Below are positions 25,628-34,078 of a stretch of 41,764 nucleotides of DNA, piece after piece. The notes beneath the pieces were generated by a model that made no database searches, was not told where the DNA came from, and worked only from the letters and a program-made list of their open reading frames with translations. Position 1 is the first letter of the stretch. Every line of letters begins with the position of its first letter. The translations under genes were made by a program, and so were the position numbers. This DNA comes from Bacteroidales bacterium (GTDB lineage: Bacteria > Bacteroidota > Bacteroidia > Bacteroidales > F082), in assembly GCA_017508895.1 (NCBI GenBank), contig JAFWRA010000216.1:1-41764 (forward strand), given 5' to 3'.

Positions 25628-26437
25628 TTATATATTCAGCTTCAGCTGTATCTCCTCTACCTGCCGTTTCAGTTCCTGAACGGTTTGGATAAGTTTCTCC
25701 TCACGGAAACGGTTTTCACGCTGTTCGGGCATCTCCGCGCTGATGTAGTGCACGAATTTCCATACCTCTTTAATATTGGCGGCGGGCAGATCGTAAGGTT
25801 GGTAAAGTGGGTTGAGCGAACTGAGTGTGAGTTTGCTCTCGTGCTCGATTTTGTTGTCCACGATCTTGAAGACGATGCCGTCGTCCTGCGTGAGCACGAT
25901 GTAAGGTTGGCCGCTGCGGATGTAGGTCCAATCGATGACGTATTCGCCTGTCACGTAAGAACCGTCGGGGATGGGCAGCATCGAGTCGCCACTGATTTGG
26001 AAGGTGCGGTATTTGCGGTCGCGCGAAAGGAAAGGCATGGTAAAAGTCGGCAATACCTTGATGTATTCCGGATCGGCGAACCCTGTGGCATAGCCTGCCT
26101 TGGCCTTCTCGGTCACGAGTTCGATGTTCTCGTTGTTGTCGTTGTTGACGGTGGTGGCCAGCACGCGCAGGTTGCTGCCTTTCAGGTGCACGTCGTAGCC
26201 GCGTTCCAATTGCGAGAGTTGGATGGGGCTGATGCTGCTCAAGTCGACCTTCACCAAAGTGTCAATGGCGATGCCGAAATATTTCGAGAAGGCCACCAAG
26301 GCCTCGAGGTTGGGCTCGGCGACGCCGTTTTCATAGCCGCTCAATGTGGAGCGCTTCATTTGCAGGGCAAAAGCCACATCGTCTTGTGTGCGATTGCGAT
26401 GCTTGCGCAAAAATTTTATGTTCGTGTTGAAGTACAT
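25628..26437 (-). CDS. LexA-like HTH/S24 autocleaving transcriptional regulator
   Basis: A 269-residue regulator. The ATG at 26435-26437 (MYFNTNIKFLRKHRN) is chosen over the TTG-started longer frame. The XRE helix-turn-helix is at about residues 7-60 (TQDDVAFALQMKRSTLSGYENG). The S24 peptidase half has the self-cleavage site KAKAG (Ala114-Gly115), catalytic Ser152 in ISGDSMLP and Lys191 in VFKIVDNK. A C-terminal coiled coil (about 240-269) is extra compared with LexA. With all cleavage residues intact it should inactivate itself when RecA filaments form, as LexA and phage CI do. It is divergent from a Y-family polymerase gene with a 175-bp shared control region, and so probably represses both sides. 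Confidence 0.9.
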   Translation of the reverse strand: MYFNTNIKFLRKHRNRTQDDVAFALQMKRSTLSGYENGVAEPNLEALVAFSKYFGIAIDTLVKVDLSSISPIQLSQLERGYDVHLKGSNLRVLATTVNNDNNENIELVTEKAKAGYATGFADPEYIKVLPTFTMPFLSRDRKYRTFQISGDSMLPIPDGSYVTGEYVIDWTYIRSGQPYIVLTQDDGIVFKIVDNKIEHESKLTLSSLNPLYQPYDLPAANIKEVWKFVHYISAEMPEQRENRFREEKLIQTVQELKRQVEEIQLKLNI

Positions 26438-26447
26438 GATATTGTGG

Positions 26448-26477
26448 GATTTAAAATTCAAAATTCAAGATTTAAAA
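26448..26477. promoter_or_regulatory. Candidate operator: direct repeat next to the S24 regulator start
   Basis: Two copies of GATTTAAAA start at 26448 and 26469, 21 bp apart (two helical turns). Each contains the palindrome TTTAAA. They flank a minus-strand GAATTTTG (26459-26466) that is one base off the -7 consensus. Their position just upstream of the regulator ATG suggests autoregulation, but AT-rich sequence makes chance repeats possible. Confidence 0.3.
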
Positions 26478-26492
26478 AATTTCTCTACTTTT

Positions 26493-26514
26493 TTATATGT
26501 TGTTTCAAATATAA
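26493..26514. promoter_or_regulatory. Candidate operator: interrupted palindrome in the divergent control region
   Basis: TTATAT (26493-26498) and ATATAA (26509-26514) are inverted arms 10 bp apart. The inner TTG and CAA are also complementary, displaced by one base. It is the most symmetrical site between the regulator and the polymerase gene, so it is a fair candidate for the S24 regulator's binding site. Confidence 0.35.
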
Positions 26515-26600
26515 TGATTAGTTTTATGGCGGATATTTTGATTAAAAACTCGTCAAAAATACAATTTTTTTGGAACATGCAAGCGTTTTGGGCAAAAAAA

Positions 26601-26605
26601 GGAGG
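26601..26605 (+). promoter_or_regulatory. Strong Shine-Dalgarno site deciding the Y-family polymerase start
   Basis: GGAGG lies 7 nt before ATG 26613. Such strong sites are uncommon in this window, and this one supports the start at 26613 over upstream in-frame starts. Confidence 0.7.
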
Positions 26606-26612
26606 ATTTTTT

Positions 26613-27749
26613 ATGGAAAGAACAATTTTGCATTTGGATTTGGATACCTTTTTTGTGTCGGTGGAGCGGCTAATCAACCCTTCGTTGGACGGCAAGCCGG
26701 TCATTGTTGGCGGTATGTCGGACCGTGGTGTGGTTTCCACGTGCAGCTATGAAGCGCGTCGTTTCGGGGTGCATTCGGCTATGCCGATGCGTATGGCTCG
26801 ACAGCTGTGTTCGCAGGCGGTATTCATCCGTGGCGACATGGAACTCTATAGCCGATATTCCCGCCTTGTGACCGACATCATTGCTGATAGTGCACCTGTC
26901 TACGAGAAGATGTCAATCGATGAGCATTACTTAGACCTGACGGGTATGGATCGTTTCCACGACTGCCAACAGTGGTCGCATGAGTTGCGGCAACGTATTA
27001 TCAAGGAGTCGGGGCTGCCGATTTCGTTTGGATTGTCGGAAAACAAGACCGTCGCGAAGATTGCTACAGGTCAGGCCAAGCCCAACGGCGAGTTGCAGGT
27101 GCCTACACCTTATATTAATAGTTTTCTCGACCCGCTGTCGGTGCAGAAAATCCCGATGGTGGGCGAGAAGACTTACCATTTGCTCCGCTCGATGGGCGTG
27201 GAGAAAATCGGCACCTTGCGCCGCCTGCCACCGCTCGCGATGGAACGCGCCATGGGCAAACACGGTCTCGACATTTGGAAAAAGGCCAATGGGCAAGACA
27301 ACACGCCCGTGTGCCCTTACCAAGAGCGGAAGTCCATTAGCAAGGAACGAACGTTCGAGCAAGATACCATTGACGTGACGACCATCAAGCAATGTCTGGC
27401 ACGTATGGTGGAAAGCCTCGGCTTTGACCTGCGCTCGCAAGGCAAACTGGCAGGTTGCGTGACGGTGAAAATTCGTTATTCGAACTTCGACACGCATGAC
27501 ATGCAGCAGCGCATCCCTTACACTGCTTTCGACCATGTGCTACGCGAAACAGTAAACGGCATATTCGACAAACTGTACAATCGAAGGATGATGATACGGC
27601 TTGTGGGTGTGCGCTTCAGCGAATTGGTCAGCGGTGCGCCGCAATTGGCCTTGTTTGACGATAATATGGAACTGACGAATCTCTATTCCGCGATGGACAA
27701 GATCAAATTACGCTTTGGAGAGCAAATCATTCATCGGGCGGCGGGGTGA
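26613..27749 (+). CDS. dinB: Y-family translesion DNA polymerase (Pol IV/DinB-like)
   Basis: A 378-residue error-prone polymerase. The catalytic residues are Asp9 in HLDLDTFF, and Asp103 and Glu104 in MSIDEHYLDL. The second Phe of DTFF (Phe14) is the likely steric gate. A little-finger domain follows from about residue 235. Near the C-terminus QLALFDD (about 343-349) is a clear beta-clamp-binding motif. It copies past damaged bases. The start at 26613 gives the usual DinB N-terminus and has a GGAGG site. The stop overlaps the next ATG (TGATG), so it is translationally coupled to the DnaE-type polymerase gene. It is divergent from an S24 regulator, which points to damage induction. Confidence 0.93.
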   Translation: MERTILHLDLDTFFVSVERLINPSLDGKPVIVGGMSDRGVVSTCSYEARRFGVHSAMPMRMARQLCSQAVFIRGDMELYSRYSRLVTDIIADSAPVYEKMSIDEHYLDLTGMDRFHDCQQWSHELRQRIIKESGLPISFGLSENKTVAKIATGQAKPNGELQVPTPYINSFLDPLSVQKIPMVGEKTYHLLRSMGVEKIGTLRRLPPLAMERAMGKHGLDIWKKANGQDNTPVCPYQERKSISKERTFEQDTIDVTTIKQCLARMVESLGFDLRSQGKLAGCVTVKIRYSNFDTHDMQQRIPYTAFDHVLRETVNGIFDKLYNRRMMIRLVGVRFSELVSGAPQLALFDDNMELTNLYSAMDKIKLRFGEQIIHRAAG

Positions 27750-30667
27750 TGCTATTAAATGTCCATTCATATAATAGCCTGTGCTACGGCACGATGCCGA
27801 TTGCGGAATTGGTCACGAAGGCCGTCGCGCTCGGTTATGCCGTCTTGCCTTTAACCGACATCAACACGACGATGGGTGCCGCTGATTTCGTGTTTGATTG
27901 CCAAAAGAAAGGCATCCGGCCCGTCGTCGGTGCGGAATTTCGCAATGGCAACGAATTACTATATGTGGCTTTGGCTAAAAACGACAGAGGTTTCGCTGAA
28001 CTGAACCGTTTCTTGACACAACATAACCTCACCAAACAGCCTTTTCCTGAAATTGCACCCGATTGGGAACAGGTTTTCGTGATTTACCCTTTCGGGAAAC
28101 GGAAACAGAATATGTTGAAAATGAACGAATTTCTTGGTGTACGTTTCTCCCAATTGACCAAACTGTACAACTGCGAATCCTTTGAGAAATTGGTCGCCAT
28201 GCAACCTGTGACCTTTGCAGAGGAAGGTGATTTTCAGCTGCATCAATGTATGAGAGCCATTGATGAAAACGTGCTGATTTCACGCCTTGAACCAACGAGT
28301 TGTGCCGCACTGGATGAGATATTGTTGCCCGTCGAAAGGCTGAGAACCACTTTTGCACTTTATCCTCAACTCATTAAGAATGCGGAGCGTATATTGAACG
28401 AATGCGAAATCACCATGAATTCAAATGTGAAAAACAAACGCACATTTATGGGCAATGTCTATGACGATATGGAACTGCTGCGCCAAAAAGCCTTTGAAGG
28501 GATGATTTATCGTTATGGAACGACAAATAAAAATGCCTATCGTCGCATTGAGAAGGAGCTCGACATCATTGAGCGAATGGGCTTTTGTGCTTATTTTCTC
28601 ATCGCATCGGATATTGTGGACTATGCGATGTTGCAGGGCTTTTATCATGTGGGTCGCGGTAGTGGAGCCAATAGTGTGGTAGCTTATTGTCTGAAAATTA
28701 CCGATGTGGATCCAATTGAGTTGGACTTATACTTTGAGCGTTTCCTCAACCCCAAACGGAGCAGTCCTCCCGACTTTGACCTTGATTTTTCGTGGAAAGA
28801 TAGGGACAAAGTCATCGCTTACATTTTTAATAAATACGGTAAGGAATATGTGGCATTGCTTGGCGCGACAGTCACTTTCCAAAGCAATTCGCTTTGTCGC
28901 GAACTGGGCAAAGTGTTTGGTCTGCCCAAAGGCGAAATCGACCAAATGGAGCGCAACCCTGAGACCTTCGCCCGACAGAGTGACATCGGACGGCAGATTC
29001 TGGCCATCGCCGAGCGCCTCCGCGACTTTCCGCGTCAGCGTTCCATCCATGCTGGAGGCGTGCTGATTACAGAAAGTCCCATCACCGATTACACGGCTTT
29101 GGATTTGCCGCCCAAAGGCTTCTCCACCACGCAATACGACATGTATTCCGCCGAGAAAGTCGGCCTCATCAAAATCGACATCCTCAGCCAGCGCGGCATC
29201 GCTCATATTCGTGACGCTGTGGAGATGGTGGAGCATAACCGTGGCATTTGCATTGACATTCACCAAATTAATGCGCTGAAGCAAGACGAATTTATACGTC
29301 GTCAATTGCTCAGGGCCGAGACCTGCGGTTGTTTCTACATTGAGAGTCCGGCCATGCGTGGCCTGTTGCGAAAGTTGCGTTGTGCTGACTATAAGACTTT
29401 GGTTGCAGCCAGTTCCATTATTCGGCCGGGTGTGGCCAGGTCGGGCATGATGCGTGAATACATCAATCGATTCCATCATCCTGAAACTGTAGATTATAAG
29501 CATCCGCTGCTGAAAGAACTGCTGGCCGAAACCTATGGTGTGATGATTTATCAGGAGGATGTGCTGAAGGTGGGGCATTATTTTGCTGGTTTGGACTTGG
29601 CTGAAGCCGATGTGCTGCGTCGCATGATGGGGCATAAGATGCGTGACAAATCTGAATTTGAGGAGGTCACAAAACGCTTTTTCGATAATTGTAAAGCCAA
29701 AGGCTACCCTGATGACTTGGTGCGCGAACTCTGGCGGCAGATTGAGTCGTTTTCTGGGTATTCGTTTTCCAAGGCACATTCGGCATCTTACGCTGTGGAG
29801 AGCTATCAGAGCCTCTATCTGAAAAGCCATTATCCGCTTGAGTTTCAGGTGGCTGTGATTAACAATTTCGGTGGATTCTACCAGACTTGGTTTTATTTCA
29901 ATGAGGCGCGACGCATGGGTGCGAAGATTCATCTGCCTTGCGTCAATCGCAGCAGTTACCTCACATCGTTGAATGGTAGGACGATTTTCATGGGTTTTGT
30001 ACATCTGCAAGGTGTTGAACAACAATTTGTTGAACGGTTTATTGCCGAACGCGAAGCCCATGGCCCTTTCACTAATTTGGATAATTTCATTGCTCGGGTG
30101 CCATTTTCGTTGGAGCAGCTTGTCTTGCTCATTCGTGGCGGCGCGTTTAATTTCACGAAAAAAACGAAAGCCGAACTTCTATGGCAGGCGCATCTTAACA
30201 AAAGCGAAGGCAAGAAAGAACAGCCTGAAACACTTTTTAAGCTTGAAAACCAATATTTTGAGTTTCCTAATTTTTCGATTGACACCTTGCAAAACGCTTA
30301 CGATGAGATAGAACTTTATGGCTTCCCCGTCTCTTTGACTTGGTTCGACCTGCTGAAAACTAAGTTTCGTGGTGAGTTGATGGCTTGTCAGATGCTGCAT
30401 TTCGTTGGATGTCATTATCGGATGTTGGGCAAGCTGGTGACAGTCAAGTATGTGCGCACCTGCAAAGGGGAAACGATGGCGCTTGCCACCTTTGTGGATG
30501 CTACGGGCGAGGCTTTCGACACGGTTCATTTTCCAAAAGTGTTGAAAACATGGCCGTTCCAAGGTGATGGTGTGTATCTGCTTTTGGGCAAGGTCACTGA
30601 GGAGTTTGGGCAGCCGTCACTTGAAGTGGAGAAAATGGAGCGATTGGGGTATAAAGTTATGCAATAA
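27749..30667 (+). CDS. Short DnaE2-like error-prone DNA polymerase III alpha subunit
   Basis: A 972-residue C-family polymerase; replicative DnaE is about 1150-1250. The ATG at 27749 overlaps the dinB stop; a GTG at 27746 is the alternative. The N-terminal PHP domain is degenerate: the usual HxH is Asn4-Val-His6 and the TDH motif is TDIN (Ile38). The palm is intact, with PDFDLDF (Asp344, Asp346) and KIDILSQRG (Asp477). GRGSGANSVVAYCL and SFSKAHSASYA are family signatures. A C-terminal OB fold (about 890-970) ends the protein with no tau-binding extension. Coupling to dinB and an S24 regulator supports a role in induced mutagenesis rather than chromosome replication. Confidence 0.88.
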   Translation: MLLNVHSYNSLCYGTMPIAELVTKAVALGYAVLPLTDINTTMGAADFVFDCQKKGIRPVVGAEFRNGNELLYVALAKNDRGFAELNRFLTQHNLTKQPFPEIAPDWEQVFVIYPFGKRKQNMLKMNEFLGVRFSQLTKLYNCESFEKLVAMQPVTFAEEGDFQLHQCMRAIDENVLISRLEPTSCAALDEILLPVERLRTTFALYPQLIKNAERILNECEITMNSNVKNKRTFMGNVYDDMELLRQKAFEGMIYRYGTTNKNAYRRIEKELDIIERMGFCAYFLIASDIVDYAMLQGFYHVGRGSGANSVVAYCLKITDVDPIELDLYFERFLNPKRSSPPDFDLDFSWKDRDKVIAYIFNKYGKEYVALLGATVTFQSNSLCRELGKVFGLPKGEIDQMERNPETFARQSDIGRQILAIAERLRDFPRQRSIHAGGVLITESPITDYTALDLPPKGFSTTQYDMYSAEKVGLIKIDILSQRGIAHIRDAVEMVEHNRGICIDIHQINALKQDEFIRRQLLRAETCGCFYIESPAMRGLLRKLRCADYKTLVAASSIIRPGVARSGMMREYINRFHHPETVDYKHPLLKELLAETYGVMIYQEDVLKVGHYFAGLDLAEADVLRRMMGHKMRDKSEFEEVTKRFFDNCKAKGYPDDLVRELWRQIESFSGYSFSKAHSASYAVESYQSLYLKSHYPLEFQVAVINNFGGFYQTWFYFNEARRMGAKIHLPCVNRSSYLTSLNGRTIFMGFVHLQGVEQQFVERFIAEREAHGPFTNLDNFIARVPFSLEQLVLLIRGGAFNFTKKTKAELLWQAHLNKSEGKKEQPETLFKLENQYFEFPNFSIDTLQNAYDEIELYGFPVSLTWFDLLKTKFRGELMACQMLHFVGCHYRMLGKLVTVKYVRTCKGETMALATFVDATGEAFDTVHFPKVLKTWPFQGDGVYLLLGKVTEEFGQPSLEVEKMERLGYKVMQ

Positions 30668-30732
30668 TCGAAAAAAGAAGAACATTTCTGCAGATTGCTT
30701 GAAAATCTAAGTGTCGAATCCCCAATGTTTTG

Positions 30733-30741
30733 TATCTTTGC
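30733..30741 (+). promoter_or_regulatory. -7 promoter element for the TonB-dependent receptor
   Basis: TATCTTTGC followed by AC matches the TAnnTTTG consensus exactly, 21-29 bp before the ATG at 30762. It separates this operon from the polymerase cassette. Confidence 0.65.
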
Positions 30742-30761
30742 ACAAATTTTATCAAGACAAA

Positions 30762-33107
30762 ATGCGTAGAAAACTGTTTTTATTATTGATGTGCTTTTTT
30801 GTGCTGATATTCAGTTCGTTTGCTCAGCAAAAAGCGCAAATTTCAGGCGTTGTCAAGGATGCAGAGACGAACGAAACCTTGATTGGCGTATCCATTTATG
30901 AAGAGCAACTTCAGTTGGGAACCACGACCGATGAGAAAGGCCGCTACGAGTTGGAACTGCCTTTCGGCGAACATCGCTTGAGAATATCCTATGTAGGTTA
31001 TACGACTATTGAGAAAAAAGTCAGTGTCGGAAATAAACCGATTACACTTAATGTGAAGTTACATACAGAATCGGAAAAACTCTCTGAGGTGGAAGTTACT
31101 GGCGAACGCAAGGACCGTAATGTGTCAGTCATGGCGATGAGCGTGCAGACCCTCGACATGATTACCATCAAAAAGATTCCGGCGCTGATGGGTGAGGTGG
31201 ACGTCATTAAGACCATCACGCTGCTGCCGGGTGTGCAATCGGCCTCGGAGGGCTCTTCGGGTTTCAGTGTGCGCGGTGGTGCCACTGACCATAATCTTAT
31301 CCTTCTTGATGGTGCCCCAATTTACAATGCTTCGCATTTCCTCGGATTCTTCTCCGTTTTCAACAATGATGTAGTGAAAGATGCCACGCTATATAAAGGA
31401 GATATTCCTGCCAATTATGGAGGCCGTCTTTCCTCAGTTCTTGATATTACGGTGAAAGACGAAATGCCGAAAAGGTTTAGCGGTCAAGGTGGCATTGGCT
31501 TAGTGACGAGCCGCATGATGCTTGAAGCGCCGCTTTTTGATCAAAAAACTTCGGTGTTGTTGGCGGGTCGTACTACATACGCGGGGCTTATTCTGCCTTT
31601 TATGGGTAAGGATTTGAATAAATCGGCTCTGTATTTCTATGATGTGAATGCCAAAGTGACGCAGGTTCTTGACAAAAACAATCGTCTTTATTTTTCGTTG
31701 TATCATGGCTATGACAAGTTTTCGATGCAAGAGATGATTAGGATGGGCTACGGGAACAGCAGCGCTACGGTTCGGTGGAATCATATTTTCTCCGACAAGT
31801 TGACCTCCAACTTGTCGCTTATCGGTTCGAGATATAACTATTCCATCGGACTGAAATATGACCCTTATGATTTTAACATAAAAGCGGGTACGGAAGCTGC
31901 CAGTCTTGCTTACGACTTCACCATGATTTGGAATGACCAGCATATTTCGAAATTTGGATTGACGACAGGAATCCAATCCTACAAGCAGGGCGAAATTGAT
32001 GATAAAGGTGGAGCCTTGGCGCAATACCTTCAGATCGACCAGACCAAGACGGTGACCCGAAAGGGATTGGAGCATGCTTTGTATTTGACCCATGACTATT
32101 CCCCCTCACCTCGTTTTTCTTTCCGTTTGGGCGTGAGGTTGTCGTGTTTCCAGAATATCGGAGAGGAAGATTTCTTCACTTTCGATGACGTGCTTTATCA
32201 TGTGCAGGACACCATTCACTATGGCAAGGGTGAGATTTTCAATACGGAAATCCATCCCGAGCCGCGTGTTGCTGCCATGTACAGAATCAACGAGAAGTCT
32301 TCCATCAAGGCTTCCTATTCACGCACAGTGCAATATGCTCAGGTTTCTTCTTCAGCAACAGGAGGCCTGCCTTTTGATGTGTGGTTTCCAGTTAGTCCTA
32401 ATGTGAAACCTCAAAAGTGTGATCAGTTTGCACTGGGCTATTTCAGGAATTTTAAGAATGATGCTATTGAGACTTCAGTCGAAGTGTATTACAAGAACCT
32501 TCAGGATGTCATCGATTTTAAGGACAATGCCATTACTTATGGTTATTTGTTGATTGACGGTGAGTTGCGTTTTGGCAAGGGACGCTCCTATGGTGCTGAA
32601 TTCCTGGTGAGGAAGAATGTTGGCAAATTCACAGGCTGGATTTCCTATACGTATTCCCGTTCCTTTAGGACAATCAAGGGTATCGATCATGGGCTTGAAT
32701 ACCGTTCGCCTTACGATAGACCACATAACCTTGTTATCGTCGCCAATTATGACATGACACCACGAATCAGTTTTGCAGCCACCTGGATTTACAATACAGG
32801 TAAACCTGTAACCTATCCTTACGGACAGTATACTATCAATGGTTCCACTTATGCCGTATATAACGGTAAACGTAATCAGAGCCGTTATCCTGATTATCAC
32901 CGTTTGGATCTTTCGTTTACTTGCAAATTAGGTCGATTGGATAACACAAAATGGCAAAGTGAGCTAAATGTTTCTGTTTATAACGCCTATGCAAGACATA
33001 ATACTTGGGCCATCACATTCGACCAAGATAAAAATGGTGGTATCACTACCAAAAACATGTATCTGTTCTCGGCCGTTCCTTCTATTTCCTACAACTTCAA
33101 ATTCTAA
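30762..33107 (+). CDS. TonB-dependent receptor with carboxypeptidase-like N-terminal domain
   Basis: A 781-residue outer-membrane receptor. The ATG at 30762 (MRRKLFLLLMCFF) gives a clean signal peptide ending FSSFAQ. The longer frame begins upstream of the promoter box and is rejected. Residues about 25-105 form a CarboxypepD_reg-like domain (ISGVVKDAETNETLIGVSI). The plug follows, with SGFSVRGGATDHNLILLDGAPIYN and GGRLSSVLDITVKDE, and then a beta-barrel ending in SISYNFKF. It takes up or senses a ligand using TonB energy; the ligand is unknown. It is followed by two DUF4249 lipoproteins, a standing partnership in Bacteroidetes that differs from SusC-SusD. Confidence 0.93.
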   Translation: MRRKLFLLLMCFFVLIFSSFAQQKAQISGVVKDAETNETLIGVSIYEEQLQLGTTTDEKGRYELELPFGEHRLRISYVGYTTIEKKVSVGNKPITLNVKLHTESEKLSEVEVTGERKDRNVSVMAMSVQTLDMITIKKIPALMGEVDVIKTITLLPGVQSASEGSSGFSVRGGATDHNLILLDGAPIYNASHFLGFFSVFNNDVVKDATLYKGDIPANYGGRLSSVLDITVKDEMPKRFSGQGGIGLVTSRMMLEAPLFDQKTSVLLAGRTTYAGLILPFMGKDLNKSALYFYDVNAKVTQVLDKNNRLYFSLYHGYDKFSMQEMIRMGYGNSSATVRWNHIFSDKLTSNLSLIGSRYNYSIGLKYDPYDFNIKAGTEAASLAYDFTMIWNDQHISKFGLTTGIQSYKQGEIDDKGGALAQYLQIDQTKTVTRKGLEHALYLTHDYSPSPRFSFRLGVRLSCFQNIGEEDFFTFDDVLYHVQDTIHYGKGEIFNTEIHPEPRVAAMYRINEKSSIKASYSRTVQYAQVSSSATGGLPFDVWFPVSPNVKPQKCDQFALGYFRNFKNDAIETSVEVYYKNLQDVIDFKDNAITYGYLLIDGELRFGKGRSYGAEFLVRKNVGKFTGWISYTYSRSFRTIKGIDHGLEYRSPYDRPHNLVIVANYDMTPRISFAATWIYNTGKPVTYPYGQYTINGSTYAVYNGKRNQSRYPDYHRLDLSFTCKLGRLDNTKWQSELNVSVYNAYARHNTWAITFDQDKNGGITTKNMYLFSAVPSISYNFKF

Positions 33108-33112
33108 GCATT

Positions 33113-34018
33113 ATGAAATCTTTGTATAAAGGATTGGTTATATGTGCATTGCTCGGATTCGCTTCGTGTACCGAAGATATTGTCATTGACTTGGAGAAAG
33201 GTGATCCGATGATTGGAGTTGAGGCGTCGTTTTCCAACGAGTTGAAATGTCATGAAGCCATACTCAGCTATACTGCCGACTTCTATAATAAGGATGATAT
33301 TCGTATGGTAAAAGGGGCTACAGTGTATGTTACGGATGGGATAGATACGGTGTTTTATTATGAGGATTTGGAAAGGGAAGGCTATTATGTTACTGAACCT
33401 GTTGCCGGTAAAAAAAACACCTTATACCGTCTTTGTGTCGATGTGCCTGAGTCCGATGGCGAAATTGTGCATCTCTTTTCCGAGAGTTTGCTTCCCGACA
33501 ACGTTGAGGTGATAGACAGTATCGTCATCAAGCCTTATAACGGTGTCGAAGATACCCTTCCCACGGTTTTCTTTTTAGATACTATTGAGTGGGTTTACCC
33601 GTATTTTCAGAGTCTTCCTGACCCTGAAATTATCTATATGCCGAATATCTACAAAAACGACACATTGTTAACCGACACTTTGACCCAAAGCATGCTGATC
33701 CCTGTGGGGGGGTATGCCGGTTACTATATCAATGGTCCAGAGATGCTTGCTGCCAATAAAGAGATTCCAGTCTATTATTTCATGAAACGCAAATTGAAGG
33801 AAGGCGACCGCATTCGTTTGGACTTGTGTAGTATTCCGTCGGATTACATCTCATATTATTATACCCTGATCATGTCTTTGGGAAGTAATCCTATGATGGG
33901 CGCTCCAGCTAATGTGAAGACAAACATTCAACCTTCAGATAAAGCTGTAGGTTGGTTTTTTACCTCTTCTGTCGTAACGGCAGAAACTGTGTTCAAGGAT
34001 CAGTATAAAAAGCAGTAA
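33113..34018 (+). CDS. DUF4249 lipoprotein, first copy
   Basis: A 301-residue lipoprotein, 5 bp after the receptor stop and so in its operon. The signal has lipobox GFASC (Cys19). Beta-rich segments include VTDGIDTVFYYED and VAGKKNTLYRL. The conserved block GGYAGYYINGPEML is followed by GDRIRLDLCSIPSDYISYY and NPMMGAPANVKTNI near the C-terminus. DUF4249 proteins are outer-membrane lipoproteins paired with receptors of this type and may act as a lid or ligand-binding partner; the function is not established. It is clearly related to the next gene, suggesting tandem duplication. Confidence 0.88.
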   Translation: MKSLYKGLVICALLGFASCTEDIVIDLEKGDPMIGVEASFSNELKCHEAILSYTADFYNKDDIRMVKGATVYVTDGIDTVFYYEDLEREGYYVTEPVAGKKNTLYRLCVDVPESDGEIVHLFSESLLPDNVEVIDSIVIKPYNGVEDTLPTVFFLDTIEWVYPYFQSLPDPEIIYMPNIYKNDTLLTDTLTQSMLIPVGGYAGYYINGPEMLAANKEIPVYYFMKRKLKEGDRIRLDLCSIPSDYISYYYTLIMSLGSNPMMGAPANVKTNIQPSDKAVGWFFTSSVVTAETVFKDQYKKQ

Positions 34019-34051
34019 CCCATATTTGTTTTGCAAATTGAGATTTTTTGC

Positions 34052-34060
34052 TATTTTTGC
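34052..34060 (+). promoter_or_regulatory. -7 promoter element before the second DUF4249 gene
   Basis: TATTTTTGC followed by AC, with TTTG 18 bp upstream (34030-34033), is the best two-part Bacteroidetes promoter in the window. It lies 19-27 bp before ATG 34079 and would let the second copy be expressed apart from the receptor. Confidence 0.6.
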
Positions 34061-34078
34061 ACGTATAAATTATGAATC

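Noticed and set aside
26346..26612. N-terminal extension of the Y-family polymerase by about 89 residues
   Set aside because: The normal DinB N-terminus starts at 26613 with a GGAGG site. The extension would overlap the divergent regulator and encodes low-complexity AT-rich sequence.
28727..30061. A 444-codon open frame on the minus strand inside the DnaE-type gene
   Set aside because: It lies wholly opposite a gene with strong motifs, has no recognisable domain, and is rich in His and Arg, as expected for the antisense of this coding frame.
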